This document shows positions 47,205-60,538 of a stretch of DNA of 64,000 nucleotides, piece by piece. The position numbers were made by a program, and so were the translations under genes. The stretch covers positions 48,106-112,105 of the forward strand of contig CAJNOL010000627.1 in NCBI GenBank assembly GCA_905250125.1, written 5' to 3'. The stretch is from Rotaria sordida. Lineage: Eukaryota; Rotifera; Eurotatoria; Philodinida; Philodinidae. Positions within the stretch are counted from its first letter, which is position 1. The number at the start of each line of letters is the position of its first letter. The notes under the pieces are model-generated. The model did no database searches and was not told the origin of the DNA. It saw only the letters and a list, made by a program, of their open reading frames with translations.

Positions 47205-47907
47205 CAGTCAAACGCAAAAGTTTAAAAATTGCGTGTGAACGCGTCACAGGAGACACTATATTCGCGAGTACACGTCTAATACTTTCACACCCGGGCACAT
47301 ACGAGTATTTTTGTAGAAACTTCTTGCGTGTACATGCAAAACAATATTGGAATGGTCAAAAAACGAAGTACATATCGCAGACATGCATGAACACGCAAGA
47401 GTTCTTTTTCCAGAGATAAGATTCGAACATACATACTTTCTTGTATAAGACGAATTGCTTTACCATTCGACTATCTACTTACGTTAGTAGTCAAATCACA
47501 CCCGAAGGATATAATGATCATCCAGTAACTTTCGAAAACGCGTGTGTACACGAATGCTAATAAGTATGTTTACTACAAAATATTAAAAACTTGCATGTCA
47601 ACGCAGAATCGCTCCATTATTGATTTTCATAAATAGGACCTTTTTGCATTGACATGCAGGACTTGGAGGAGGTCAGATCAGCGCATTCAAGTATTTGCAA
47701 ATATTAGAGTCATGCAAGATCTCGCGTATTTTACTGAAAAACTTAAAAATTTGTACTTACATGCATGTGTTGTTAACCTGCATTGATGCACAAAAATTGC
47801 AAGATGGTGTATGAAATAAGACGAATAAGAAATTTTTTGCAAGCAAATGTATGTTTATAAAAATTTCTTGCGAATGCACGCGTTTTTTATACTTTTACGT
47901 TTGACTG
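47205..47907. mobile_element. 703-bp element with CAGTCAAACG inverted ends
   Basis: The left end is CAGTCAAACGCAAAAGTTTA. The right end reverse-complements to CAGTCAAACGTAAAAGTATA. The similarity continues to GCGTG blocks about 30 bp in. The interior is dotted with variants of GCATG(T/C)..ACGCG in both orientations. No flanking duplication is clear. A tRNA-like segment lies inside at 47410-47481. The element ends 60 bp before the first recognised exon of the ABC transporter, so it occupies the place of that gene's upstream region. Confidence 0.65.
47410..47481 (-). other. tRNA-like segment (degenerate)
   Basis: 72 bp on the minus strand with a D-arm/A-box-like AGTCGAATGGTAAAGC and a T-arm/B-box-like ATGTTCGAATCTTAT at tRNA spacing. 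A possible anticodon loop CTTATAC closes with a weak stem. The acceptor ends do not pair, so it is not a working tRNA. It may be a pol III-type internal promoter of a SINE-like ancestor. Confidence 0.3.
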
Positions 47908-47967
47908 GGGTAGCTAGCTCAACAGAAGTACAGAATACAATTTAATTTTGATAAAAATATATATTTA

Positions 47968-50900
47968 GGTAAACAGCGACAATCATGTCGATTGGATTGG
48001 GCTGAATCGTCATGGACAAGATGGATACAGATACCATTATTATTGTGGATAACGCCTATTCTTTCCTTGGGTAATAAACGTGTGCTTGTTGAAGATGATC
48101 TTAGCGATCTTTCTGCCAACGACAAATGTTCATTTTTATTGAATAGAGTGAATCAGTATAGTTCTAAATGGCAAGGTACATGGCATGTATTCAAGCGAAC
48201 ATTTCTTAAAGATTTTCTAATAAGCATACTGCTTGTTATTCCGTTTTCTATTGCTCGTATTGCACAGCCATTGCTTATTCGTCAAATTGTGCTCTATATT
48301 AAAGGTCAATCAGGATTACCTGCTTACACTGGTTATCTATGTGCTATTGGTCTTTGCATTTCTGCAATTGTACAAACCATGATGGCCCAACAAATTTTAT
48401 TACGAAATACACGCATAGGCATGCGCATTCGCAATGCATTATCATTTACCATCTATAAACACTTATTGGCCATTAATACCGCAGCTCTTCACAAGACTAC
48501 TGCTGCTCAGGCGATTAATTTAGTAGCAAATGACGCCGGTAAATTTGAAGAATTAAGCCTTTACGTGCATATGTTAGTGTTGGTACCTCTGGAAGTTCTT
48601 ACAATATTTGGTCTTATTTGGTGGAACATCGGTTTGCCAACATTATTCGGCTATGCAGTACTGATTTTATTAGTACCTATACAGCTCATTTTCGGTAGAC
48701 AGTTCAGCCGATACCGAAAGGTCACAATGGCAAATACAGACAAGCGTGTCCAAATCATCAATGAACTTGTTAACGGATGTCAAATTATTAAAATGTACAA
48801 TTGGGAAAAAGCAATGGAGCAACGAGTACGTGAAACACGCCAACATGAACTTTCGCACATTTTCAAATCTAGTTGTTTAAGAGCTGTTAATACTGCTCTC
48901 GCCTTCGGAACATTACCTTTGATTTCTCTTGTTACATTCGGTGGTAGTTGGCTAATGGGCCAAACCTTGCTTCCAGAAAATATTTTTTCGACACTAGCCT
49001 TCTTCGGCATACTCCGAACTTCAGTAACACTTCCGCTGCCAGTCGCGATCGAAAAGTTTAGTGAAGCTCGTGTTTCTGCAAAAAGAATCGATCAGTTTAT
49101 GCAACTCGACATGTTGTTGAGTAAACGTGAAAAAGTGAAAAAGTGAAAAACGAAAAGGATGACCATGCAATTATAATGGAAGATGCATCATTTTCTTGGA
49201 AAGATACTCCTTCTTTGTTTTCTCTCAATCTCAAAATCAAAAAAGGTAACTTAGTTGGAGTGAAAGGTGCCATCGGTGCTGGCAAATCAACCCTACTAGC
49301 TGCTATTCTTGGTGAGATCAATATTATCAGTGGAAGACTACAACTGTATATTGATTCTATTTCATACGCTCCACAATCGGCGTGGATATTTGCTGATACT
49401 ATTCGAGCTAATATTCTTCTTGGTAAACCAATGGATGAAGAACGTTACAACAATGTAATCAAGGCATGTTGTCTTGATATTGATCTACTCAATTTCGGTG
49501 AAGTTGGTGATTTATTGATGATTGGTGATAAAGGTATCAATTTGAGTGGAGGACAAAAGGCTCGAATATCACTTGCTCGTGCTCTTTATGTTGATACTAA
49601 CTTATATTTACTCGATGATCCATTGGCAGCTGTTGATCCAAAGGTGGCAAAGAATATTTTTGACCAATGCATCGGTCCTCGTAGTTTCCTTCGTGGAAAG
49701 ACTCGGATATTGGTTACACATCAGACACATTTTTTAGTTGAAGCAGATCAAATGATTCTCTTGAGGAATGGTCACATCGATGAATTACATATTGAACAAT
49801 CTATTGACAATGAGTTATCGAATGATATATCAGAAACAGACTCATCGAACGACAGTGAGATAGATTGGACACTTAACAATGCTATAACTGATATAAATTC
49901 AATTGTAAAGAATGAGACATTAATTGATGGTGCCATCAAGTGGAGTGTTTGGATACAACTGTTTACTTCACCACCTTTACGTTGGTTTGGCTTTTTTCTT
50001 ATGATAATTTTTATGCTTAGTAATGAAGCTCTGTACGACTTTACAAATACTTGGCTTTCTCTATGGTCTGGTAAAGATGAGAGTGAACAACGTTCCTCAT
50101 TTTATGCTTACGTCTATCTTGGAGCTATATTTGCTACATTCATCATTGCATTGATACGTACCGGCTGTATCTTCTATATCATGTTGAGCGGTTCAACCCA
50201 TTTTCACAATCGAATGCTCAAAGGTATCTTGTATACTTCGTTACGCTTCTTTGAAAGCAATCCAAGTGGACGAATATTGAATCGAGCAAGCAAAGATCAA
50301 CAAGTGTTAGATGAATCATTACCTCTGGCTTTAATTGATACTATGCAATATTTACTAATGACTCTCGGTTCCATTGCAATCATTGGAATGACCAATCCAT
50401 GGGTGCTTCTAATTCTCATTCCTTTGGTGCCTACAGTTTTGTGGCTTCGTAGAATTTACATTCGTTTGAGTCGTCAACTCAAACGACTTGAAAGTGTAAA
50501 GCGTAGTCCAATTTATGCCTTGTTCTCGTCATCGTTAGACGGACTTACTAGTATTCGTGCGTTTGATGCTCAAGATGATTTTTTGAATATGTTCATGGAA
50601 AGAATCGATGCCAATGCACGAGCTTACTTCATTCTCTTTACCACTGCTCGTTGGTTCGGTTTATGGCTTGATATTATAATATCCATACTCATATTAGTTA
50701 CTTCTATTCTTGCAGTAGCTTTGCGCCATCAAATCGATCCATCGGCAGCAGCACTCAGTATCAGCTATTGTATCAATTTAACAGGTCTGTTTCAATGGTC
50801 TATGCGACAATCAGCCGAAGCTGAAAATTTCATGACCAGTGCAGAACGTATTCATGAATATGGTCAACTAGTGCCAGAAAGCCATCAAAATAGTAATAAA

Positions 50901-52829
50901 AATGGTGTACTCATTCAACCTGCAGATGATTGGCCGTCTCGTGGTATTATCGAATTTAAAGACTACACTTTTCGCTATCGACCAGAACTCGATCCTGTGC
51001 TCAAAAATCTTAATCTACGAATTGAATCCAAGGAAAAGATTGGAGTTATTGGTCGGACAGGTATGATTACTATACGTCTCGGAATATATGTGTTGAGCAT
51101 TCCTAATGAGGAGATAGGAAATCGGTCGAACATGGATAGGTATAAACAGAAGAAAGATACTGATGTTGATGTTTTCTTCTATTATCGAAAATCCATGATT
51201 GAAAGTAGTTCTCTTATGTTTGTATTTCTCTATTCAAATCAGACTATTTGTGGCATGCTTTCCTATTCCCAACGCATGACTATACCAATGAAAGAAGTTT
51301 GATCGAATACGATTATAGCGAACGATTTTCGAAATGCTTATGGCATATCAAGTTCATTAGATATAATCCGTTTTGATTTTCTTGCACTTTCTCAGCCACT
51401 GTTGATATTTCGAAATGTATACATAAAAATTGTGAAATTGTTCTTTGATGCAAAGCTAAGCGGAATCAAATAAAGATAGACAGATCCCACGAGATAGGTG
51501 TAAAAAGACACATGAATTGAATGCTGTAAACGACCATCGTTTAGGAAATCTGCATATCAATACAGAATAGCGCACGCTACAACATTGGCTTGGTAAGAAT
51601 TCAAGGAAATGGCGAATTCTTCTTATACAATTTGTGTAGTCGAAAACAATTTGCCTGAGTCTCCTAAGAGTTCTTCTTACAAGAAGACATTTCTAAGCAG
51701 TGCACTGTTTTTTTTGAAAAAATGACCAATTATTCTGTATGTCCAATTGAAACAACTATAAAAAGTTTAACAGGGTTCATCAGACAGGATCTTTCTCTTT
51801 TTATTTGCGATCATTTCACATAAAGAACGAGTCATGTACTTCGTTTACTTCGAAGAGTACAAGAGTCGATACTACCCAATTCTTCATAAGGCATAACTCG
51901 TAAAAAAAAGCGTTTTCGAGCAATAAGACACGTTTAAATAGTAACTACATACTATATAGGACTAATTCTACCAGTAGCTGATTTCTAACGTCTGATTGAA
52001 ACGATTCGTTGACAAGGAAATTTATTTTTTGAACAGCGCATTCCATCAGTTATTGCCTTCCGGTTTTATCAATAAGATCTTTTCAGCAACTGATGTGAAA
52101 GAAGATTTCAGTATTTTATAAAGAATATTTTACTATGTGCATTTACAATGTACAGTGTGCTCCCAATGGACCTGAAATATTGAAATCTATGATTATCCTT
52201 TTGACGAAATTTGTTTATCAGTATCTATTTTTCATCTAGGTGCCGGAAAGTCATCACTTCTTCAAGCTCTCTTTCGATTGGTCGATCAGTCAGCAATCAA
52301 CGGAACAATTCTCATCGACGATATCGATATTGGACGTCTTTCACTTGATCATCTTCGTTCTCATCTAAGTGTTATTCCACAAGTACCGATACTATTCTGT
52401 GGTACACTTCGATACAATATTGATCCATTCGAACAATTCTCAGATGAGGAATGTCTTACAGCACTTGAAGCTGTTCAACTCAAACCATTAGTATGCAAGC
52501 ATCCCGATGGACTCCATATGTTGCTAATGGAATCAGGTACTAATTTGAGTGCTGGTGAACGCCAATTGGTTTGTGTAGCTCGAGCCATTCTGAAGAGGAG
52601 CCACATATTGCTTATTGATGAGGCTACAGCAAATGTTGATTATACGACCGATAGGATGATTCAAGAGGTTATTGCTGACAAGTTTCGTGATCGTACCATA
52701 TTGACGATTGCACATCGATTGAATACAATAGCCAATAGTGATCGTATTCTTATGTTACAACAGGGAGAAGTGGCATATTTTGATGTTCCTAATAATATTG
52801 ATCTATCTCAAAGTGATACACAAAACTAA
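47968..52829 (+). CDS. ABCC/MRP-type ABC transporter (frame-disrupted)
   Basis: Plasma-membrane exporter of organic anions or conjugates by family. Exons 47968-51060 and 52240-52829. The first begins at a TTTAG acceptor (GKQRQSCRLDWAESSW), so a short upstream exon with the ATG is missing or unseen. Order: L0-like start, TMD1 (about 48190-49080), NBD1 with Walker A GAIGAGKST, signature LSGGQKA and Walker B LYLLDDP, then TMD2 (about 49960-50850), NBD2 with Walker A GRTG|AGKSS, LSAGERQ and Walker B ILLIDEA. The lack of an N-terminal TMD0 fits the ABCC4/short MRP type. Two oddities: three GTGAAAAA units at 49127-49150 shift the frame by 8 bp and create TGA at 49144, with the NBD1 frame resuming at once; and a 1179-bp intron (51061-52239) splits Walker A of NBD2. 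All catalytic motifs survive, so the break is recent or a sequencing error. Confidence 0.85.
49127..49150 (+). repeat. 8-bp tandem repeat causing a frameshift in the ABC transporter
   Basis: Three copies of GTGAAAAA. Two copies would keep the flanking frames (SKREKV and NEKDDHA) in phase. Three copies do not. Confidence 0.75.
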
Positions 52830-55800
52830 TTTGGTTCTTATAACTGTATGCCATAGATTATTGTATTGATCTAGAGTTTTTTGCTCACTATTTTCGTTTG
52901 TAGACGTTAATTTTGGTATTATTTTTGTTAAACGAGATACTAAAAGTTCTAAAAAATGAGTACGATCTCGTTTCCGACTAAATGAGACAACATTTAAATG
53001 ATTGCATCAACTATTCAAAACATCTTTTTTTCTGACAGAAAAATTTGGAAAACTTGAATGATCTGATTTATCCAAAAATATGAATACTCGAAAAGAGATT
53101 CAAACATATTTTTACATTGTTCTTTTCAGATATTCAACCTATAATCTCTCAGAATGATATTGACCGTTTTAGAAATTTACCTCTATTTCTCTTTAATAAT
53201 TGCAGCCAAGCTTTTTGTCTTGCTCGCTAAATAATGAGTTAATTAAGAAAAGGCTGATTTTTTAAAATGTTTGTTTGCAACTGAAAAAGTGTCTTTCTTT
53301 ACTAAAGTCTTAACATTTCTATCGAACGTCGGATTCCTACTTTGATAGAAATGTCGCAATTTTTGTTGAAAGCAAAGGTCTCATTGCCGATGGTACATTA
53401 GAAAAATTGTCATAGTTCTATGAAGTCCGTTATCCAATAAATACAACAAGAATCTTACTTGAAGAAAGCTCAGTTTAATTTCCAAACTGATCTTCTCTAT
53501 GAAATGCCAAATAGCTAATATTTCTGAATTCGATTCAAATTGATTTTAGTGTCAGTTCTGAGTATCGAATTCGAAAAAATGTGCAGAATGTTTTAGAAAG
53601 AGTAAATCAATGTTTTTTATTCTCAGTTCGATGCCCTCATTCATATGATGTATGTTTATCTGAAAACCAGATAGTGCTCACTTTTTGACGTTTCGGTACT
53701 TTATATTCTTGTTTTTTCTGTCCTTTTGATTCACGGTAGACTGTTTGAATTGGAAAAATAAAAGTAATCTGATTCTCGGTTTTCATAAGTTGTTTTTGTC
53801 TGTTACTTACTTGTTGGAGCTTGGCTAATTGTAACTATTACAGAAAATATTTATTAAATCTGCATTCAGAAACGCAAAAGTTTTACGCAACATTTATTTC
53901 GATTCTTATCGTGTTTTATAAATTATAGCTGAACAAAAAAGATATATGATAAACTCCTAAAGATGATATTGTTAAATGATTCATTGGTGGTCTCAAGTGA
54001 GTGAACAAGTTACAAAGAATCTTTCATATATGTGACACAATCCTAAAATCTATCAAATAATATGATATAATAACAGTCGTGTTATAGAGAATGCATTTCT
54101 AAAAGACATATTTGTTGATTACTCATGTTCTAACATTTGAAAGCCTCAAAAACTTACATATTCAAATTTCAAAGTTGGTACTAAGATCCGATTGACAAAC
54201 AGATAGGGGTGCAACATATCCGGAATAGATTTAGAGCTTGGGACCAAATTCTTGCTATTTGAATTTAGGGTGTGGATCATTTGGGACAAAAATCAAATAC
54301 AAACAATTTAAAACCCAATCACAAAGTCTTGAATTTGTTGTACTCATATTGATAGACCAAAACCTGTTTCTTTTTCGATAGTTCTTACATCATGGGTGGG
54401 TGTGGGTGTCGATCTTCTTTACAGGCACATCTCACACTTCACGCCCTCTATATGTAGCAACAATATGATCAGTCCAAGAAAAAAAAGCATTCGACGGCTT
54501 TCCCATAAGATTCGCTCTTATGAAATAAATCAAGCATACAGGTTATTTACGGTGGCACACACTATTTCATATGCTTCATAATATTTTTGCTGTTATTCGT
54601 TTTTTATGTTTAATTATGGTAAAGATTTCATGTAATCACAGTGATCTCTCTTATAACTATTCGATGTAATGTAAATGAATTTCATGGATCTAAGAAATAT
54701 TATTAGAATACACGATCGAAAAATGACATCGATCAAAACATATACTAAAAGTTACAACATGTAAAATAGAAACTGTTTTTGATCGATTGAATTTTACTAG
54801 CCTAAAATCTGAATTAATCAGCATTGATTACACGCAAGTTTGATACATGATTGTTTGCATCGGTCATCTGATTTTAAACAAAAATGAGAATTTTTTCAAA
54901 CGATCATCTGGTGCGATTTATTGTGGATATGACAGAAGAATTGCTGATGCTAAGTTTGCTTAGTAATATAAGTCTTATCGCGCCAACTTTATTCTTATTG
55001 TCATATACTTAATCTACATTTTCATCATTGGCCATTCTCACAAAATTCACATCCTTGCCGCGATGTTTAGCGTGATTGATAGAGTTTTATAAACTCAACT
55101 AGAATTTGGTGTTATATTTTAGTTTAAAGTATATCCAATTAATAGAAACATCGAATAGAGATCCAATAATGTCCTTATGATCAATGAAGTTGAAATAATT
55201 TTGTTTGGCATAAGCTCAATTCTCATCATCATAGAGTTCGAATGTTCAACATTTATAGCGAGATTCTAGTAAGTCATACTGCTTTTGGAATACATCAGGT
55301 ACAAATGCGTTCAAAAAATATTTCAAAATGTTTCAAGAGAGGCTCTGAAAAATCACCCCTTTTAAACAGAATGTGCCAACTCAAAAAAAATCCAAGTATT
55401 GAATTTTCCGGCTAATCGAGAGATCTATCTGTAATTTGTTTTCGTTCCAAAAAAAAAATCTTTGAAAAAAACACCATAGATCAAATGGTCGTTCGTCTGA
55501 TTAAAATTTACTCATAACAGATGGAATATAATAGTGACAACAAAACTTTCACTCTATGTCCTTATATTTTCGATAGTATAAACCAAAATTTGTCATAACA
55601 GAAGAAAGTTAGAAGAAACTCCTTTGAAGTGTATAGACAACAGGCAATATACAATCAAGTGTATGAAATTTCATTTATCCGATTTGTTGTATACTTTCTG
55701 TGAGATTATTCAACTGTTTCAATAGTCTAGATCAACAACACTGTTTCTATATATCGAACACTTTCAGTATCTCTAATAAATCCTATATATTTTGTATCTC

Positions 55801-56191
55801 AATATCTCCTTAAATTGGTTATGTACATATCAATACATCCATTCTGTACTACATTAGAGATATTATAGATAGAAAAATCTATATTGCTTATGTTTATAGA
55901 AAGCATCATAAGAATTATTTTTTATTCTGAAGTTTATAGGTACAGATATTTTCATCGAAAATATTCGAATAAAAGAACTTTGAAGAATTTAAAACTAGAT
56001 TTCAAAGCATATTTTACATAATATTTCTAAAACTTATTTGACTATCAACAAAACATGTGTAGTTTCGATGTACGTAGAAGAATGTTCAGATGAATACAAC
56101 AAATATTTCTTTAATTTTCAAACTATCCTGTTCAATTGCATTAACATTTTAAAGCATAAGTTTCTTATTCGAATATTTATTGAAATAAATG
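52830..56191. other. 3.4-kb AT-rich intergenic stretch
   Basis: No gene recognised. One telomere-like hairpin at 54394-54449. Confidence 0.4.
54394..54449. repeat. telomere-like hairpin 12
   Basis: GGGTGGGTGTGGGTGTCGAT on the left; the right arm CACATCTCACACTTCACGCC is diverged. Confidence 0.55.
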
Positions 56192-56580
56192 TTATTTTCT
56201 TCTAAGTTCCATAATTATTGGAAGATGATCGGATGACTTTTCGACATCCGACGTTCAATAACTTTTCAATTCGAATATTTCCATAGCTTTCCTATTCAGT
56301 AATATATAATCAATCGTTTTGCTAGGATTATGAGCTGGAAAAGTCTTTGGACTTTTATCACATAGTAGTTGAAATCCTCCGTCTGTTAATAGAAGTTCAA
56401 GCGTTCGACTAGTTGGTGAATTATTAAAATCTCCAGCCAAAATAAAAGGTTCATTTTCGAGTACAATTCATCGACTAGATTAGGTTGTTCATTTTTGATT
56501 GTATGTGCTACATCGATAATTCCATGTGGTGATTGTTTACAACACCCAATGTTGAATGTCATTATTTTTAGATTGGTCAT
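56192..56580 (-). pseudogene. broken endonuclease/exonuclease/phosphatase (EEP) family gene
   Basis: On the minus strand the N-terminus LKIMTFNIGCC and the helix HTIKNEQPNLV match the start of EEP-fold metal-dependent hydrolases. At about 56456 the frame jumps directly to NEPFILAGDFNNSPTS, which normally lies over 100 residues later. The central beta-sheet with its catalytic residues is therefore missing, and the junction is out of frame. A TGA at about 56255 then precedes the family's C-terminal SSDHLPIIMELRRK (catalytic Asp-His) and a final stop at 56192. An internal deletion plus a nonsense mutation make it non-functional. Wording is of the bacterial/eukaryotic-secreted EEP hydrolase type. 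Confidence 0.75.
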
Positions 56581-59210
56581 GGTTTTTATTTTTTATATGA
56601 ATGAAACAAATTTAGTCTACTTTTTGTGACTCAGCTTTGTGAATAGGAATGGACTAATTTCTAAAATTTCGTCTCGAAAAATTAATATATTCAAATTATT
56701 TAAAACTTCATGTTTCAGTCAAATATTCGAGTATAATACTTACTTCCTCCATCTGAATTTATTGCTGAAATTGGTCTGATATGATTAATTATTTGACAAC
56801 TTAGTATTGTTGCAGAATATATACAACTCTCACCTATGTCAGATTTGTTGGTATATAGTGGAAAAAAAACCAATCAGTGACTACGGTGTTATTATTCTGT
56901 AGAGGAATCGGTCTTTCATATTGGTGCTTATCCAGTCTCTTTAGTTATTCTACGTAGGATTAACTGCGTAATTTTCAATCAATGGAAAGGTGATGAAAAT
57001 AAATTCTAATGAAAATTTGAAAATGAATCAAATTTGTAGAGGTAAGACTTGTTTTTCAATAATAAAGAAATATCTTTCCCAGCTGCAATATATGAGTATA
57101 GTCGTATACCTGTTTACACAGCGTTTATGATTGTCGCGAGCAACAGCAATAGGATGAAATAAAACGACGAAAAAAAGAGCAAAAATTACATATGTGTCAC
57201 TCGCAGTCAGCACAATCTTGATTTTTTTTTCTGTTCTTATGTGTATCATTAACAGCTATGCTTCGTATATCTTTCTTCATCACGTCACGCTCTACTCGAT
57301 GAAGCATAAATTTAACAACCAACTGAAGAAGTATCTTTGTTGCCATGCTTAGCAATGATGTTTATGAAACTATTTCATGCATCCAGAAAGCAACAATCTC
57401 TCGTTGTACATAAATTTACATAGAAGAGAAATGAATAAAGGAAAAAAAACAGTATAAGCTATCAATGCGAGAATAATAGCATTATTGAAACTGTGTCTCA
57501 GGTATGGTGTTGGTTCTACAAAGAAATTTTTCACTCGAAAGAAATCAATATGCGACTTTTTTTAAGAAAAGGCAAGTGTACTTTGCCGTTAATTGCAATT
57601 TAATGTCGCGAAATTGAATTAGTTTGGGGTCTTCAACGTTCACTTCCCCTCTCAAAAGTAGTTTTTTTCATTTTTTACACCAAATAAATATGAAATCCAT
57701 TAACAGAATCGATGGCAGTTCCAGAAAGAATAAAGACTTTATTCTTTTTCTCATCTTTATATCAGTGTATGGATGAATGAAAGTCAATAACTTTCTCAAC
57801 AGACATAATTCTATCAAGTTGACAAGATAAATAGTTCTTCGCTCAACAGCAATAATAGGACAGTAAGTTTTAGGTGATTCACTCTTTGTTATTATAATGA
57901 AAACAAATCGATATCTTTTGTTTATGTTCTTGAGCTTGGGTGGAATGATAAACCTACGATCGGTCTCGAATATTTTTAAGTAACATCTGCGTAGATTTCC
58001 TAGACCAAGAGTCGAGAACCAGAGTTTTATTGAAGTTCTGACAGATATTTTTCATCGAATTTGTCACGCTTATTAGGTTGTCATCTAGCAATACTTTAAC
58101 TTATACATTTGTCGACAGAATGCGGGAGAATACAAAGATAGAAACAATGTTTAATCATAGAAATAAGTTGAAAGGCATTGATCATAGTGATTTTTTCGAT
58201 CAATAGTGTGTCAAAAAAATATTTTCAGCGATGGACAAATTAATGAAGGAGAATGAGACTAACGAATCTTGCAGCTCTAATGCTATGACTGGTGTACCAA
58301 AACGAAAAGAAAACCTTGATTTAAACTCGTGACACGAATGTTAATGACTGAAGAAAATCGATGTACAGTAACACTGACAAACATTTGATACTATGATGTT
58401 TGCACATAACACAGATTAAATTGAATCAATTGGCGACAATTTTTTTTTCAGTGATCTATTGGTATTGTCACACGATCAGCTTTTGCTTTTTCAATTTTTT
58501 TTTCTGATGGCTGATAACACGACTGACTTATTCTTTGAAGAAAATGAATATAAAACTGTAATCGAATTAAGTTGAGGATGCACTATCATAATATGCGCAA
58601 TGATTTTTACAATTGAAAATATTTTCAAGTAAAAGAACAACTAATTTGATCAAGAAATATCCTACATGAAAGATGAAATCAAAATGCAGTTAGTCATGGA
58701 TATTTTGAATTGCACAAGAATGATCATAGTAAACGAGTTTCAAACTCTATTCTTCGTCAAATAAGTGTATCCGAAGAAAAGAAATTAGATAGAATATTGT
58801 TACGCAGGAATGATTGTTTTGAGTTGTTTTATATGTATTGTGGAACAACATAATTTGCAATGAATGCTGCTACTTATTCAAATGTTGAAACAGGTAAATA
58901 AATAAAAGAATTTAACAACAAAATCAAAGCAGTTTTCGATATCAAACATCTGTGACATTGTCTTGGTTGTCTTCAATTTTAAGAATAATTAATAAAACAA
59001 AACGAAACATTTTCAAGATCTAATCACTCATTATTATTCTATTATCGTCTAATAGAGACAATAATCAATAAGTTTAGCAAATAGCATGCTGATTGCAGTC
59101 TTTCACGTAGAATTTTATTCCATTTACTTAATTATTTAATCAAGCAAACAACAACAACAACTACATGTTTTAATGTCCTAGGATTTTTTTTGAGCTTGTT
59201 ATCGATCTAT
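56581..59210. other. 2.6-kb AT-rich intergenic stretch
   Basis: No gene recognised. The open frame at 57028-57249 (-) has one hydrophobic segment but no family signature. Confidence 0.4.
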
Positions 59211-60538
59211 TTAATTCAATCTCACTGTAACATTGAGCTTGCACTGATGAGTTTCGCCCTGTTTAAGTTGGACTGGAAAATTGAGTTGACTTCCTTGAAC
59301 ATTAACAGAGTTACATGTTGTGTTAAGAAGAGTTATTTGAACACCTCCTTGAACAACAAGTTGAGTGTCGACATTTTTGTTCTTCAAATTCTTAACGTAA
59401 ACATCAATTTCATAAGTTTCTAATGATACTTGTGCGTCGTCATCAGTTTTTGATGTCATATTGCCTTTTATCATATAGCGAACATCGTTATCTTGGCCAA
59501 CACTAAATGTTTCTGTATAATTTTCTGGAACATCTGGCAAATTTGCTTGACCAACAAGTACTTGATTGTCACGAACAGTGATAACACCAGCTGGCATGAA
59601 ATGATCAGGTGTTATATCGTAATTTCTTTCAAAGACACCTTGATTTACTCCTGTGTTGATGCTTATCAATGCTTTGTAATAGAATCGATATTTGGCAACA
59701 ATATCAATGAATGGTAAACGAATGGAACTCGATGGACGAAGTGTATATTTATCATTCAATGAATACGAATATAGACCACTTTGTTCACCATTCATTAGAA
59801 TTGGTCTCAAGTTCATAGATGTCAGTGCAGCCTCAAATATAGGTCTACCAGCAGAACTATCGGTAGCTAATTGCACATCACCACCTAAGAGACGAGTTTT
59901 CTCCACTGTATATTCTTGTTGTTGATCATTTCTAATGTTTGCATAAGTACGAAGTTTGTAATCTAAAATAGAATGACGTATTCAAAAAAGAAAATTTAAA
60001 TTAATAACAAAAGATTTTACTTACCATCGTTGCCTGTCAACAAAAGATCATAACTAGGTGTCCATGTGATTCCTTTCATTAAGTATGACAAAGTTCCCTT
60101 ACGTTCTGTTGTTTCAGTTTGAAATTGAAGAGCCAATGTTGTTTCACCTTCGTTCGGTCGTACCGATGTATATTCAATCAAATTTTTATCAGCATAAAAA
60201 TATGCTCCTGTATTCAAATTTTGAAGTAACATCGAATTGGGATCGACAATCTTTGCTTGAATCGTTTCACAGGCGCACACTGTCGATCGTTGTACTGTTA
60301 CAGTAGCATCTTGGAGTGATTGAATTGTATTGTAGACTTCTTGTCGAACTAATGGTGTACCTTCCCAACTGATCGATCCTTCAACTATATTTTGATAATC
60401 AGCATTTGTAAATCGACTCGTGTATTGACCGATTCCATTAGAAACTTGGCGAATCTCAGTAAAACTTTTGTAGATAGACAATTCAACAGCAAACAATGAT
60501 TGACTGAGATAGAGTAGAGAAAAACAAAATAACAACAT
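59211..60538 (-). CDS. secreted DUF4139-type protein
   Basis: Two exons, 60538-60025 and 59962-59211, with a 62-bp GTAAGT...TTTTAG intron and matching phase, give 421 residues. Residues 1-17 form a signal peptide (MLLFCFSLLYLSQSLFA). The rest is beta-rich, with the DUF4139 wording: LSYLMKGITWTPSYDLLL, VEKTRLLGGDVQLA, and the C-terminal beta-sandwich (ETYEIDVYVKNLKN; QGETHQCKLNVTVRLN). Proteins of this domain (mucoidy inhibitor A-like in some annotations) are found in bacteria and scattered eukaryotes; their biochemical role is unknown. This copy lacks the long coiled-coil N-terminus of many members, so it is a compact form. Several N-glycosylation sequons (NYT, NMT, NTT, NVT) fit extracellular location. 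The gene is complete. The intron argues for long residence in this genome, even if the family came by transfer. Confidence 0.75.

Noticed and set aside
49121-49158. A 38-bp intron explaining the ABC transporter frame change
   Set aside because: GT-AG borders can be found, but removing it does not bring NBD1 into frame; the 8-bp repeat does.
51061-51302. Continuation of the ABC transporter frame beyond GRTG
   Set aside because: It is read-through into the intron; the Walker A continuation AGKSS is at 52240.
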